NCBI GenBank assembly: GCA_013396525.1
Contig: VWYX01000783.1
Location: 140,266 to 204,265 of the forward strand
Direction of reading: 5' to 3'
Origin: Chaetorhynchus papuensis
Lineage: Eukaryota; Chordata; Aves; Passeriformes; Rhipiduridae
DNA: 64,000 nt
Shown here: one piece after another, positions 14,502 to 26,842 of the stretch
Numbering within the stretch: the stretch's first letter is position 1
Layout of the letters: each line of letters opens with the position of its first letter
Notes under the pieces: model-generated
Told to the model about the DNA's origin: nothing
Seen by the model: the letters and a program-made list of their open reading frames with translations, nothing else
Databases searched by the model: none
Made by a program: the position numbers and the translations under genes

Positions 14502-17500
14502 GTAACTCTGTCTCATTCTTACAGGAGCTGCCATTACAGAGGCGAGTAGGAATTTTGCCATTTTCTTGCTCCAAAGTTAACTAAAATAAAGCTGTTCTTC
14601 TCCCTCTGTCTCCATAGCTTTGGAACAATCAAATGGTCTAGGGAGTCAACAAGCCCTTCTCCATTTATCTTCTATTATTGTGTTCTGTTTCCCAAGCATC
14701 TTTAAAAGCTATGTCAGATACAGATTAAAAAGCAGAAAGTTTTATTTGCCCTATTGATTCATTTTTCCTCACACCCAGTTAGGTAGACAAAGTTGCTTCA
14801 TGGACTTTTAGTATCCTGGAGATGCAGCTAAATGCAGTCTTTGGCAGAGCAAGGGAGGGCAGCCTCAGAGGGGAATATCCAACTCCAAGTCACTTCAGCT
14901 GGCAGTCTGGCAGAACATCATGCCAGAGTTCCTGGCACTGAGCCCATCAGGTTGCTCAGCTCTTGGGCTGGTTGAGCAATTCCTGCTGAGAGAAGGGGGC
15001 TTCTGCAGGTTTCCTCTCATTTTTACTATTAGAATTACTTGGTTAGGTCTAGTAGTGTCCACACATACCATGAGTGTCAGAGGTGATGAAAAAAGAATAG
15101 TTCAGTTTGTGGAATTGCATATTTGGGCTTCTTCTACTTCTACATAAAGTAAATGTGCTTCTTTTCAATGGAAAATTGAGGTTTTAATTTCTTTAAAAAT
15201 ACACATACTGAAGTACTTCTTGGATTTCTTGGATATATAACAGAAAAATATAAAACTTAAGTTTTTTCAGAGGTCCTTTCCATGAAGCATCAGGCAGAAT
15301 TCTTTTTTTTTTCAATTAAAAATGAATTTAATTTCTGATTTTAAAATGTAGGAAAAAGTTGTGCTAGTCCTTTTTTGAGTAAACAGAAGAGAATATAAGT
15401 GAGTTAGGGTGTCACCCTGGTCTCTGCTAACTGGAGAAAAGGTGTATTAATTCTATTTGATATGAATCTATTTCAAGATTCAATGTGGGATTACAAGAGA
15501 AGATTCAGGGGTGCTGTCAGACCTGTATGAGTTGCCTGTGGCCAGTCTGAGGTAGCCAGAGTCAAATGGCACCAGCAAAACCCTGAGACTAAGCCAACAG
15601 CAGGACAGCAGCAGCAGGTGGAATAGGGACGCTCCAAAGTGTTTCCACACAGCTGTGTAAATATTCCAGGTTAGATGAGGGTGCTGCAGGTCAGGATGAG
15701 GTTCAGCTGGCAGAGCTGTGCAAGAGACAGTTGCCTGCTGTATTCAGACCATTAGTAAAATCTCAGTCTTTTCCTCAAGCTTGGCCTTCACCCACAAGTG
15801 TTCCCATTCTAAATGTCAAACAGAAATAGTAGCTGCTCAGACATTCCCACATTTAACATATGGAGCAACTTCGACTAGAGAGGATTTCACAGGGATGATC
15901 AGTTGGCCTTTCAGGTCAAAGAAGTCCTTTACAACCTAGGGATTAAGAAACAACTTGGATTTTTTCCTTACAATACTCTGGCTGCTGATAGTACCACTCT
16001 TTTTACTTAGGGAACTCTGTGCTATTACTTAAAACTTTTCTTTATAATAACAAAAATTGGTTCTTTGTTTGCTGTGAGAGGAACTTCAACATAAGCAAAA
16101 GAACCTACAGCTTTGCCTGCCACAAGACTGAGCAATCAAAAAAATCTCTGTGCCAAAAATTTACAGGCAGGTGAATTTGTTTATTTTGACATTACTTTTT
16201 CCTCCTGTTTCACAAAGTCACTTGGGAGAAGGTAGCACAATTGAGTTTTCATTTTCCCTCAGCAAAATGCAACTTAGTTAAAAAAGGAGAATGAATGTGA
16301 GGAGCAGAACTTAATCCTGGCTAACTCACAAACTGTGACAGAGGGGACAGGTTTTACCTTGGCACTATTTTGAGTGGTTAAACTTCACAGGTGATGTATC
16401 TTTATTACAATCTCTCCTTACTCCAGTGAGCTTTTTCCATTTTCTGGCTCTTTTGCCTATTTCCTAATGGATTATACTTATGATCCTGCTTTTAAATGCT
16501 CTCCTTTTCATCTAGTGGTTTTTTACTAGGCTTAAACAAAAGGGGGTTTGGCTGTTTGAAATCAATTGACTGCAGTTCAGGATATTGGCTTGGAATGGGC
16601 TCTGTCCCTGCAGAGGGATGAGCAATGGCAAGTGAATTACCTTCATCTCCAGTGGTCCTTCTGACGGAGCTCTGAGTCATTTGATGGGATGCCATGCAGG
16701 AAGCTTAGACTGTCACTGCCTGCACTTCTTTTGTGGGTAAGCAGAGACTGCCAATCTTTGGGACTGTCAGGCCAGCAATTGCTCACTCCCAGAGTAAGTG
16801 CAACCCCACCCATCCCTATATGGATAGGTCAGCAAATTTCCTGGGAGGTGAATTTCCTTTCACAGCTTTGTCTTCAAGAAAAGAATGTTGCTCATTTGGA
16901 ATGAAGAGCCAGAGTGAATCTAGTGCTGCGTGAAATGATATACCATATGTGCTCAACTTATAATCACCAGATGTGCCAAGGAATGAATATGATGAGGATT
17001 TTATTCTGCTCAGGGTCATTTGTGGCAGTCCTGCTTGGAGCTGAGTTGGAATTGTTTCATGGCAAACAGCATCTTTGGCCATGAGGGGATTGTTTTGTTA
17101 TGTAGTTTAAGAGAAAGATCTTGAAGGAAAGTAAACCACTAGTGTGTATCCATTTGGGGTGTTTCCTCTTCCTGCTTTTCCAAGAATTCCTTGGTCTCTA
17201 CTTTCTGTCCCCTCTGTCCAGGTTCAGTATCAACCATGGTTTGGAAGCAGACAGGTAGAGTAAACTGTTTGGAGTTTGTCAGAGCCAAGTAATGTTTGCA
17301 GAGAGCTTGGTGGAAAGCACAGCAGGGCATTCATTTCTGCTTTAAAGATAGTTGCTCCCTTCAGCCAAGGTGTTAAATAAATAGGACAAACAATACAATA
17401 TTCTGGTCTATATTTACAGGCCAAGAATGAGCACAGTGCATTTGCATGTACAGTGATGGGGGTGGATGGTCTGTAGAAGATAGGACACTCAGTAAAATTT

Positions 17501-19056
17501 AGGAGTTGGTTTTCTTTCTGTTGTGGCAAAGAAAGGGGACTTCAGGGAAAGACAGCCACAGAGGTAGGTACAGTAGTAAATTTTTCCTCTTTGATCTTCA
17601 TTTGGACTATCCCACATTAGCTGGCCAGATTGTATTTAAAACTGTTTGGGTTTAAGCAAGAACAATATATAGCTCTGGAGTTTCGTGTCCTCCAGCTGTT
17701 CCATTGTGAGTATCTTGAATAGCCCTACAAATGCATTTTTCTTGTCTGGGATGACAGGTGTGTTTAATAAGTATTTTAGAGCAATGTAGGTTCTGCCTAA
17801 AATTCCGGGTTTTCCTGTAGACTTTAGTGTTCTTGTGCAGATGCTATGTCACTGTCTGGCACTACATTTTCGCAGGACTTGAGCTTTTCCTCTTCAGGCC
17901 TTTCCCTGGGTATGTGCTGATCCATCTCCCGATGCCTGCCTGGGTTCCAGAGCAGCAGGAGCCATTGAGTCTTCACCTCAACAGGGTCTTCTACAGGTGT
18001 CACTGCCTTGGCAAGAGAGCAAGAGAATCATTTATTGTTCAGAGAAAATGGAATGAACAAACAGGCAGCCTCAAATAGGCAGCTACTTGTTTCAGTTTTT
18101 GACATGTACCCAGAAGTTTCCTTCTGTTATCACCCAAGGCTTTCAACAAACAGCACAGAAATTTGATCTTTGTTTTTCTGATAAAAACCTGATAGTCACT
18201 GTAGCCCTGGTGGTACTTTCTTCTTTGTCAGTAGTTTCCCAAGTCAAAATTGATGGCCTTACCTGAAAGTTTGCACTGGCAAACATTTTAATTTTGTGAG
18301 AGGATTGGTTTATCTCCCCACTGCTGTTAAGCATCACAGCTGGGAAAGTGTGTTCATTGAAAAGTGATGCTAGAAGTCCTCCTGCTGCAGACATCTAAGA
18401 GCTTTTATGGGACAACCCAACAGTAGACACCACAGACTAAATAAAAGAAGATGAAAATATCCTTATGAAGATGTAACATGCTCTTAAAATCAAGGCAGGG
18501 ATAAAATGTAGGGTTTCACAAAGAGCTTCCTACCAGTAGGGTTTTTTTAAACAACCCAGTCCATATTTCAGACTGAGTTATCCTCTACCTTGACCAAAGC
18601 TTCTACCATCTAAAACTTAATACCCAGTATTTTCCTGCAGACATTTTCTTTTTTTTTTTTTTTTCCTTTTACCTTACAGTGCTCATCATGGTACAGTAAG
18701 AGGAACGACACGGAGAGACATGAATGGCAGGAGATAAGTTACAAAAAACTTGTGCAGAAACACAGTTAGTACAGCTAAATCAGATCTTACTTTCTTCACA
18801 AGTATTCCAGTCAGCTTTTCAAAATGGGATTTCTCTTAGTGTGTTTCCCAAGGAACTATTGTTATGTGGTGGCGGAGGAAGATTATTTTCACTGTTTTCG
18901 TTCTGTGTAGAAATAATAACTGAATTTATGCAGTGCTTTTCTGGTCATCTGTAGGTCACCGAAATAAAAAACATTTGCATGCTGTCAGCAGTAGATCCTA
19001 CACGTTGATCACAATGTAGACAATCTGTATTTTGGGGACTTTTTTGTTCTCCACAG
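14502..19056 (+). other. ETV6: ETV6 intron 4
   Basis: This 4,555-bp intron has donor gtaact and acceptor tttgttctccacag. It holds no recognisable gene or confident transposable element. A 16-bp T run lies at 18649-18664. Short frames here do not resemble known proteins. Confidence 0.9.
18649..18664. repeat. Poly(T) run in ETV6 intron 4
   Basis: This is an uninterrupted run of 16 T about 390 bp before exon 5. No retroposon body could be recognised next to it, so it is listed as a mononucleotide repeat. Confidence 0.8.
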
Positions 19057-19599
19057 ATAGCTTTGTGCAGAGACCCTCGAGACCATCGGCAGAAACAGTG
19101 CACCACAACCCCCCAACCATCGAACTGTTGCATCGCTCGCGGTCACCCATCACCAACAACCACCGTCCGTCGCCAGACCCCGACCAGCGGCCGCTGAAGT
19201 CCCCCATGGACAGCACTCTCCGCCGCCTGTCCCCGGCCGACAGGGTGCCGGGGACGAGGCACCAGCACGAGAACAACCAGCAGGAGCCCTATCCTCTCTC
19301 AGTGTCCCCGATAGAAAACAACCACTGCCCGCCTCCTTCCGAGGTGCTCCAGAAGCCCTCCAGCCCTCGCCAGGAGAACACCAGGGTCATCCAGCTGATG
19401 CCCAGCCCTATCATGCATCCTTTGATACTGAACCCCAGGCACTCCGATTTCAAACCACCGAGGTTGTCTGAGGATGGGCTGCACAGGGAGGTCAAGCCCA
19501 TCAACCTGTCCCACCGAGAAGAGTTAGCTTATATGAACCACATCATGGTGTCTGTCTCCCCTCCCGAGGACCACGCGATGCCAATCGGGAGGATAGCAG
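19057..19599 (+). CDS. ETV6: ETV6 exon 5: central Pro/Ser-rich repressor region
   Basis: This 543-bp exon is one codon shorter than human exon 5 (546 bp). It encodes the proline-, serine- and histidine-rich linker between the PNT and ETS domains, which recruits corepressors (SIN3A, NCOR/SMRT and HDACs in the literature). Recognisable blocks in order are TVHHNPPTIELLHRSRSPIT, RRLSP, YPLSVSP, KPSSPRQE, RVIQLMPSPIMHPLILNPRHS, INLSHREELAYMNHIMVSVS and the final GRIA. The RRLSP and KPSSP motifs hold the serines equivalent to the MAPK-site residues S213 and S257, and the proline equivalent to human P214 is present. One valine after NPRHS, found in human, is absent. The linker shows more substitutions than the two folded domains, as expected. 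The exon is more CpG-rich than its flanking introns. Junctions are ccacag/AT and G/gtaagg, phase 1. Confidence 0.96.
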
Positions 19600-19784
19600 G
19601 TAAGGGACATTCTCTAGGCTACCCCAGAATTGATGCTCTTCATTCATAACTAACCACGGTTTGTTTTAAGAGTTTCTTGTTTCCTTTTGCTACTCTGTGA
19701 CATCAAGAGTTTACTGGCATTCTGCAAGTTTCACTACATCTGTGGCTTAGGCAGTGAAATATTAATAAACCAGTTTCATGGCAG

Positions 19785-19885
19785 GTAAGCAGAGGTTCAG
19801 AATGACTTGCCTGTGACCACAGAATGTGTAATTGGTATTGAAACATTTGCATCCTGACACTCGCTGCCTCTCCACCCACTAGCAA
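19785..19885. repeat. Ancient amniote SINE-like remnant (MIR/AmnSINE-like)
   Basis: The order of words AGAGGTTCAGAATGACTTGCC, TGACCACAGAATG, TATTGAAAC and a tail CTGCCTCTCCACCCACTAG resembles the widespread amniote repeat that reads roughly 'gaggttaagtgacttgcccaaggtcacacag...ccactagac'. The match is from memory and the copy is heavily diverged, so the class is uncertain. Confidence 0.4.
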
Positions 19886-22800
19886 TCCATTCATTTCCCA
19901 AGATACCTATCTCTGAAGCCTTGTTCTGCAAAGAGATAGTTTTCCACAAATTCCATTCACATTAGTGTCCAATCCTATGGAAAGGAAGAAACCCTCTGTC
20001 AGTGGCTTTTGAAATAATGCAGTGTCAAGCCCATTATGAAGCTGGCAGGACTAATGAAATACCACCTCGGGGTCCTACTTCGTAGCCTTTCCTGGGCTCC
20101 TCACATCAGGTTTGTCCCTTTTTACAGAAACAAGGTTGGCTTTGTCCCACACAAACCACAGGCATTGTCTCACTTTTGTTATCGTAAATAACTGACATCA
20201 CTACAGCTGAATCAGGAAGCTGAGGTTACAGAAAATGTTTCTTGTACTCCAAAGGGAGCTGTAAATAGATAGGGAGAGGGGGAGGGGGAATCCAACCACT
20301 TCAGAAATACGCTGGATGCCCCAGTAACCAATTTCTTTTGAGAGATGTAAAAACACACCACGCCCAAAAAGATTCCATGCAGTTGTGTCAGCGGTGACCT
20401 TATGTGATCCCCAGCTCCTGTGGGGTGTTACACATGTCCACAGAGGTACATTTTAAAACACCTTGTTCTTTTTTGTCCTTACATGCCTTAAATTTGTTAC
20501 AGATGTGGTGCTGCCTCAGCTTTAATGAGGAAGATTTTCTATTTTCTTAAGACTTACCACTTTAAATTCCAAAGATACATATCTTACCATCTAGTCAAGA
20601 TCAGGCACAGCAAGGACCATGATCCTTTCACATAATAGAAAGATGAGTTACAGAAATGAATATTTTGACATTTTTGCCTGGCTGACATTTGTCTCTCTCC
20701 TTTGGATTTTTATTACCCACAAAATTCTCAGCAAGTTAATAAATAAAGTTATGTCAGAGAAAACACCCTACTGGTTGCATCACTGAAGATTTCCTTCCCA
20801 CAAAGTGTTGTTGGGAGATCAAGGCAGTTAATTTTTATTTTCCAAAAAGAAACATTCCCTAAGAATAAACCCTAGTCTGAAATAAATGTAAGAAAAAATA
20901 TGGAGAGTACATGGTGGTGTAATTGTTTTTACTTTAAACTCAGGAGTTTTCTTACATAGTTGGTAATCTTTGGTTTCTGCACATTGTGCAGTGGGTCCAG
21001 TGACACCAGCCCCAGTAACTCCCAAGTCCTTTCTGTCCCTATGTTTGCAGGGCAGCAGAGCCCAAGCCCCTGGAAATTTGGGCCTAACACAGTTGCTTGG
21101 CAAGTATGTGTAGCCATTTAAAATGTTGCCCAAAGGCTGTACCTGCAGTCTGAGGTGCTTTCACTTGCAGTCCCATGGCTTCGCTGAGACCCACAAGCAG
21201 GGGTGGCATATCTGAAATAGCTGGTGAATTATTTCATGCCAGAAAGACCTGAAGTGTGTTCAAGCATTTGGTTCAGATGAGTGCAGAGTTTCATGGCCCA
21301 GGGTTGGGGAATTACAGAGTGGTTAGATTGATCAGATTTCTGCTGATAAATTGGCCAGTGTACTTCCATCAGCACCCCAAGTCCTTTAACTGTAAATGCT
21401 CACATGCCTCACTTGCTGTACAGGCACATGCTACTGCTCCTCTGGTGGATTGTAGTGGCCCCTGAACTGTGGAGACACCCTCTAAAGAGCTCACAGCTAC
21501 TTTACGGGTGATAAAAACTGGATTACTACCAAATATTTAGACAGTTCATGCTTCATGCCTGAAGTCAACTTCACTGGAGCTGCTGAATTCAATGGCAGCA
21601 TACTTAGGCCCCCTAGAAAGAAAGTACCATTCTACCCGCTTCCCACCCATCTCACAGCTCTCATAATTTCTTTTTTAAGTCAGCATAAATGTGTTTTTCA
21701 TCTCAGCATTCTTACCTTTAGTGCCATAGTTAACTTGGAGGTGCTTGACCAACCATGCTCACCACTAGAGACCATGGAAGCTGTGAGATGTGGCTCTTCA
21801 ACTGCAAATGTACATCAATGCAGATATTTTCTTTAAGAGGGCTTTTCAGAAATCACTGGCATTACTTCCATTTTCTTGATGAGGATGACTGATGGGTTGG
21901 GCAATGAAAAGATTTACCAATAGTCCAGTGCCAGAGTTAAGTACTCAGCTGTGTACACTGGTGAGAAGAGAGCCTTGACTTCCTATGGCTTAACCACTTG
22001 CATGCAGGTGATTTTCAGGGGAGATAGTGATGAGGAGCTACTAGGGAAGTCTGGTAGGCTGCTGACTAAAACCTTAAGCTATGCTCCAGAATATCTTCTG
22101 TTCCCAGCTCAGATGTTTTATATTGTAGAAGGAATTTTCCCTGGACCTGAGACACCTCACGGCCTCATAAATCTGTTTACTTGTAGACAGAGTGTGTTTT
22201 TAAATGCAGCATGCAATTAGTTGGTGCTGAGAAAGAAAACAATGTTTTTGCTTGCTGCTATACACAAATACTCTTTTCAGGAGGTCGATCAATAGCGCTC
22301 TGGACTATCTGTCAGACAAAATAATGACCTCTACTCACTGGCTGACTAATCTTTCCGACCTTTTTATGTAATACCATTTTTCAAAATATTAATTTTACTG
22401 GTAAAGCACTTTCCCTTTTACAGCAAAGGATTTCAAGTTGAAGGTCTTACTATCTTTTCATCTAAGGCCATTTAACACTTTTCTAGCAAAGCCAGAGGCA
22501 TAAATTATCTTTATACTACTCATTAAGATCACATATATTATTAATCATTGGCTAGATTTGATTTTGAAAATTATGTTTAGCTATCTTCTCAACACAATAG
22601 GCACAAGTCTTTTCCATAACTTTGTCAGAACTGGAGGTCATTGTGTTGAGAGGATCAAGAGGCAGATTTGCATCCCCTGCAAAGACACCAGGCAATGGAT
22701 AAACTAAGTGACTCAGGAATCAGTAGTCATCTAGTTAACAGCATGTAAAAATATTAAAAATACCTCAAAGGGGGAGTTCAGCAGAGCAGTGTAATGGAGA

Positions 22801-24452
22801 GTTTCCCCCACTGGAACTGCTGATTCAAAGCAGCAGCACTGTTGGTAGTCAGCTGCTAACTTGGACTCTGGCAGGCAGGCAGTCAGTATATGGCTTGCTT
22901 TTAGCTCCTAATTTTTTTCAGTAGTCGATCTTGGTTCCCCACAAACAGTCTCCAAGGATTTTTCTCTCAGGGAGGAGGGAATAGATACCTTTTTTCCTCT
23001 TTTCTTTCTTTTTCTTTTTAAACACAACTGCAGTTTAAATCAAGAGGGGCACCTCAAATTAGCCCTTCTGCAGACTGGAAATTCTACTCCCTGTGAACCT
23101 CTGACTGTGAAGGTTTTGTTATCAAGCATTTTAGGGCTTTGATATCTCGTAAAAGGTACTTCCCCAAGGTGCAAGAGGCAGTTATGGGATTATCCAACTA
23201 TAACAGGGTTGGTTTCGTCCTGACCTTTATCACATAGAGGTTGTCTTAGAAACATCCAAATTAAGCTATTGACATGGTGGTATTTACCTCACTTCTGATT
23301 CAGTCACTTAAAACTCACTAATACAATTCTGGATATTTCGTGTGAGGGGAAATATATTGCTGGGCAGGTCCCTGAGATTTCCAGCTCCCAGTGTCTTTTT
23401 CTGTACCAGCTCTGGGACTGAAAATCTTGTTCACTAATCCACAGCATGCTGAAATCTAAAGGCAGGTGAGTCCTGTGCCTGGTGTTATCTATTGGTGTAC
23501 TGCTCTTATCAGCTGGGTTACCTTAGCAACTGGGCTGTATCTGACTTTATGAGCTGCCAGATTTGTTTCTTCCCCTTCAGGAGTCTGAGGAAAAGCCAAG
23601 CAATGTTTAAACTGTTGGGAGGCACATTGTCTACCACTGTATTAGGCCCATAAAGCAATTGACTGCTGTTGGAATGAGGACAGACAAGATTCTTGCCCTG
23701 CCAAAGTCATGACAGAGAGCTGCCTCCAGATTTGCTCCTGGTTTACCTCAGCCTCTCAGTGTGCCACATCCCGAGAGCACAGGGCATAGCTGAACCCCAG
23801 GGGTCTGTAGCAAGGCGTGTGTAAGTGACATCTCAATAAAAACACTCTGATGGCCGAAACCAAAAATGCAGTCCCATGGTAAGAGCACATCAGCTATGAA
23901 TGACTCACATTCTACTGAAATCCACACAACAGCACTTAGGATGGGCGTAGGCTTGGAGCATGGGGAGGTCTTCCAGAGGAATTTGATTATTTTGTGTGGG
24001 GATAGAGTTTGGAGGGGGAACAGAATAATGGATTCTCCTGCTTTGTTTGAAAAAATCATTTGTGTGGGAGGGGAAAAGACAGGAGGGGACAGTGGAATCC
24101 CCCTTTCACAAATACAGTGCTTTAAAAAAGTGCAAATCAATGGGTACTTTTTTCTCTTTATACTCCGGAGCTGGGCTGGAAAGCTTTTAAATGAGGATAA
24201 TTAAAACTCAGCTGATGGAGCTGATAGATTGGTAAGAGTAGACATTTAGAGCATAAATATCAAAAGACACTGAACTTCAAACCACTGCACCTCAGCAGTG
24301 TCTGCTCACAACTTAGCTACCAGGACCAGAGCCCCAGTGCCCACATCTGCTCCAGATGTGTCCATGGGACATTTACAACTGTGTCACATTGTAGGATGAT
24401 ATTTTGGATTTTTTAAACTCATATATGAGCAAAATCCTTTGCGCAAATGCAC

Positions 24453-24498
24453 CACATTAGTTTATTATTTATAATGTGTTACAACACATTAGTTTATT
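24453..24498. repeat. Perfect palindrome overlapping a 14-bp direct repeat
   Basis: The 14-mer CACATTAGTTTATT occurs at 24453-24466 and again at 24485-24498. Between and overlapping them, AATGTGTT (24473-24480) and AACACATT (24483-24490) form a perfect 8-bp inverted repeat with a 2-base loop. Confidence 0.85.
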
Positions 24499-24774
24499 TT
24501 TCTTTCTGTACAAAACAGCTGTACAGGCACAGTTACTATGCAATGGCATATGCTGGATGGTAGGGAGGGAGGGTGGGAAAGCAGGCAAAGAACAATTATG
24601 CCTTTGTAGTGAAGAGGGTAAAAACCAGCATCTAAGCACAACTTAGAAGTTACAGGTTTTGTAAGTGATACCATTAGCCCTCACAGATGGGCTGGAAAAC
24701 ATGATGGAAAAGTTTATACTGGATACTGTTTAAAGGCAGACATCAGGCACAGTCAGCCACAAAGGTAAATGCCA

Positions 24775-25420
24775 TTTAACTAGTTTGCTATCTTTGTATG
24801 ATAAGGTCACCCACCTGGTGGATGGAGGGAAGGTGGTGGGTATAGTTTTGCATTTTAGGGAGGCTTTTCGTACTGCCCCTCTCCACAGGGTCAAGTTGAA
24901 TGGCTGTGGGATGAGCAGGTTCCCAGTGCCCTGGGTAAAGAACTGTCCAAGAGCAGGGCTCAGAGGGTTCTAGTGCACAAGGCCACATCTGACTGGCAGT
25001 GTTCTGCAGGGCTGTTCCACAGGGCTCAGTTCCAGGGACAGTCCTGTTCAGTGTATTTATCAGTGATCTGCATGCAGAAGTTGAATGCACCTTTAGCAGT
25101 TTTACTGAGAGTACCAAACTGGGAAATGCTGTTGACTCTCTTGAGGGACAAGATGCCTTGCAGAGAGATCTGTATAGATTGGAGCATTGGGCTGTGATTG
25201 ATGGGATGAAATCTGACAAGTCCAACTGATAGATTCTGCACCTCGGGTGGAGCAGTGCTTGCCACAAATACAAATGGGGAGAGAAGTGTTTGGGGAGCAT
25301 CCCTGCAGAGGGGGATCTGGGGATGCTGGTCAACACCGGGCTCAGCATGAGTCAGCAGCGTGCCCTGGCAGCCAGGAGGGCAAACCACATCTGGGGTGTA
25401 TCAAACACACAGCTGTTCTT
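24775..25420 (+). mobile_element. CR1 LINE internal fragment (ORF2 reverse transcriptase part), decayed
   Basis: The + strand reads like an internal part of CR1 ORF2. In order it shows ataaggtcacccacctggtg (DKVTHLVD), a degraded 'FSKAFDTV' block (FREAFRTA), the 'agggctcagttccagggaca' region, a 'FNVFISDLHAE' block (the CR1 FINIFIDDLDE motif, mutated), 'GDLGMLVNTGLSMSQQ' and finally 'ARRANHIWGVSNTQ'. These come in two or more frames with interrupting stops, so no active protein is made. CR1 copies usually keep their 3' end. This one stops inside ORF2 and lacks the 3' tail repeat, so it was broken after insertion. The 186-aa antisense frame over it is a shadow. Confidence 0.85.
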
Positions 25421-26690
25421 AGGACTGCACGTAACATTGCTGATACCAAAGGAGCCTACCTGTGTACTCAGCTCAGGCTGCCAAGGCCATCTTCTCCACT
25501 GTCAGGAGTGCTGAACCCAGCAGGATGGGACAGCAGAGAAGTGGCTGCTGGGGCTTTGGTGAAACACAAACTTCAGGGGCAGCTTTGACAAGATGGTCGC
25601 AGCAGCTGAGCAATTACAAGTTACAGACTGGCAACCCACAGAAAGCCAAAACAGTGGTTCACTTTGGCAGTTCTTAAGTTGTAAGTGGTAGGGGTTCAGT
25701 ACCTGTTTTCCAGAGAACTGACCTTCCTTCCTGAAGGGCAGCAGCTCATGTAGGTAGATTGGAGCCTTGCAAAAACATGAAAATCCTGGTGTGATGCTGG
25801 CCTGTCACTCCCATTTGGATATGACGATAATGTCACTGGCCTTGTTTCATCACTTGCTCTTGCAGTCATGTACACTTTTACATTTCCACTACATGCTTTG
25901 TCTATTTGAGCCCCTGTGGAAAGCCAGACTGCTGGAGAGACTGAAGTGTGGATGAGAGTCAAGCTCATAGAGCTCATATTCATAGGAGTTTTCATTATAA
26001 CCTTGAGAGTCTTCTTAACATGGCATTAACAATTAATTTCAGCATGAAAGTGGGCCTTCCCTGCCAATTTAACTAATGACACTCAAGCTCAAACTGTAGC
26101 TGAATAGCAATAGCTTGGATAGGTGGTTGTAGATGTTCTGTGAAGTGTCTTGCTTCACAGCTGCCCCCATTCTTACTGCAGTTACAGGAGCAGAAGTTGC
26201 AGTCAGGGCTTGTTCAGGTCTACTCAGAAGCCAGGACTGACCAAGCCAGAAGAAAGCTCAGTCATTTAGATTTCATTCTTCTCATTACTGTACTGCAGTA
26301 CCCATTTACATACCATGGCTGGACAGGTAAGTGGGTTCAGAGTACCCTAGGCATCCATTGGGGTCAGCAGGATGTTACACTCTTTTAAGAAACTTCCCTT
26401 TATAATGAAAACAGGTCCCTTATTTTCCCTGTATACTGCATGCTTCCTTCAGGCTAGAGTTGTTCTGGTAATTCAGATTTCTTCTACAAAGCAAACTTGG
26501 ATCACTTTGAATCCTCTTAGTTAAACCAGGAAAGCACACTGTTGTGTTTACAGTGTTGGCACTCTGCTGTCTCCAGAGACAGGCCTATTTAGGTCTGGCT
26601 TTAATACCAACCACTCAGCTACAAGTGGCACACATCAGTTTATGTTAATTCAAATGCACACCATTAAACTGGTAAGGCTGTTTGCCAGGA

Positions 26691-26842
26691 GGGAAGGGAA
26701 GGGAAGGGAAGGGAAGGGAAGGGAAGGGAAGGGAAGGGAAGGGAAGGGANNNNNNNNNNNNNNNNNNNNNNNNNNNNNNNNNNNNNNNNNNNNNNNNNNN
26801 NNNNNNGGGAAGGGAAGGGAAGGGAAGGGAAGGGAAGGGAAT
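26691..26842. repeat. (GGGAA)n microsatellite interrupted by an assembly gap
   Basis: This is a near-perfect GGGAA pentanucleotide array in ETV6 intron 5, with a run of 57 undetermined bases at 26750-26806. The + strand is all purine. Each GGG-AA unit can supply one G-tract of a quadruplex, and each unit holds a GGAA ETS core. The true array length is unknown because of the gap. The repeat opens all six frames and creates artefact ORFs rich in Gly-Lys-Glu or Pro-Ser-Leu. Confidence 0.97.
26750..26806. other. Assembly gap (57 N)
   Basis: There are fifty-seven consecutive N bases inside the GGGAA array. The gap is flanked on both sides by the same repeat in the same strand orientation, so the missing sequence is most simply more of the repeat. 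Confidence 0.99.

Noticed and set aside
19289..19514. Two 71-aa - strand frames in exon 5
   Set aside because: Both are shadows of the conserved ETV6 exon 5 coding sequence.
24788..25348. 186-aa frame on the - strand
   Set aside because: It is antisense to a CR1 reverse-transcriptase fragment whose sense strand is recognisable on +.
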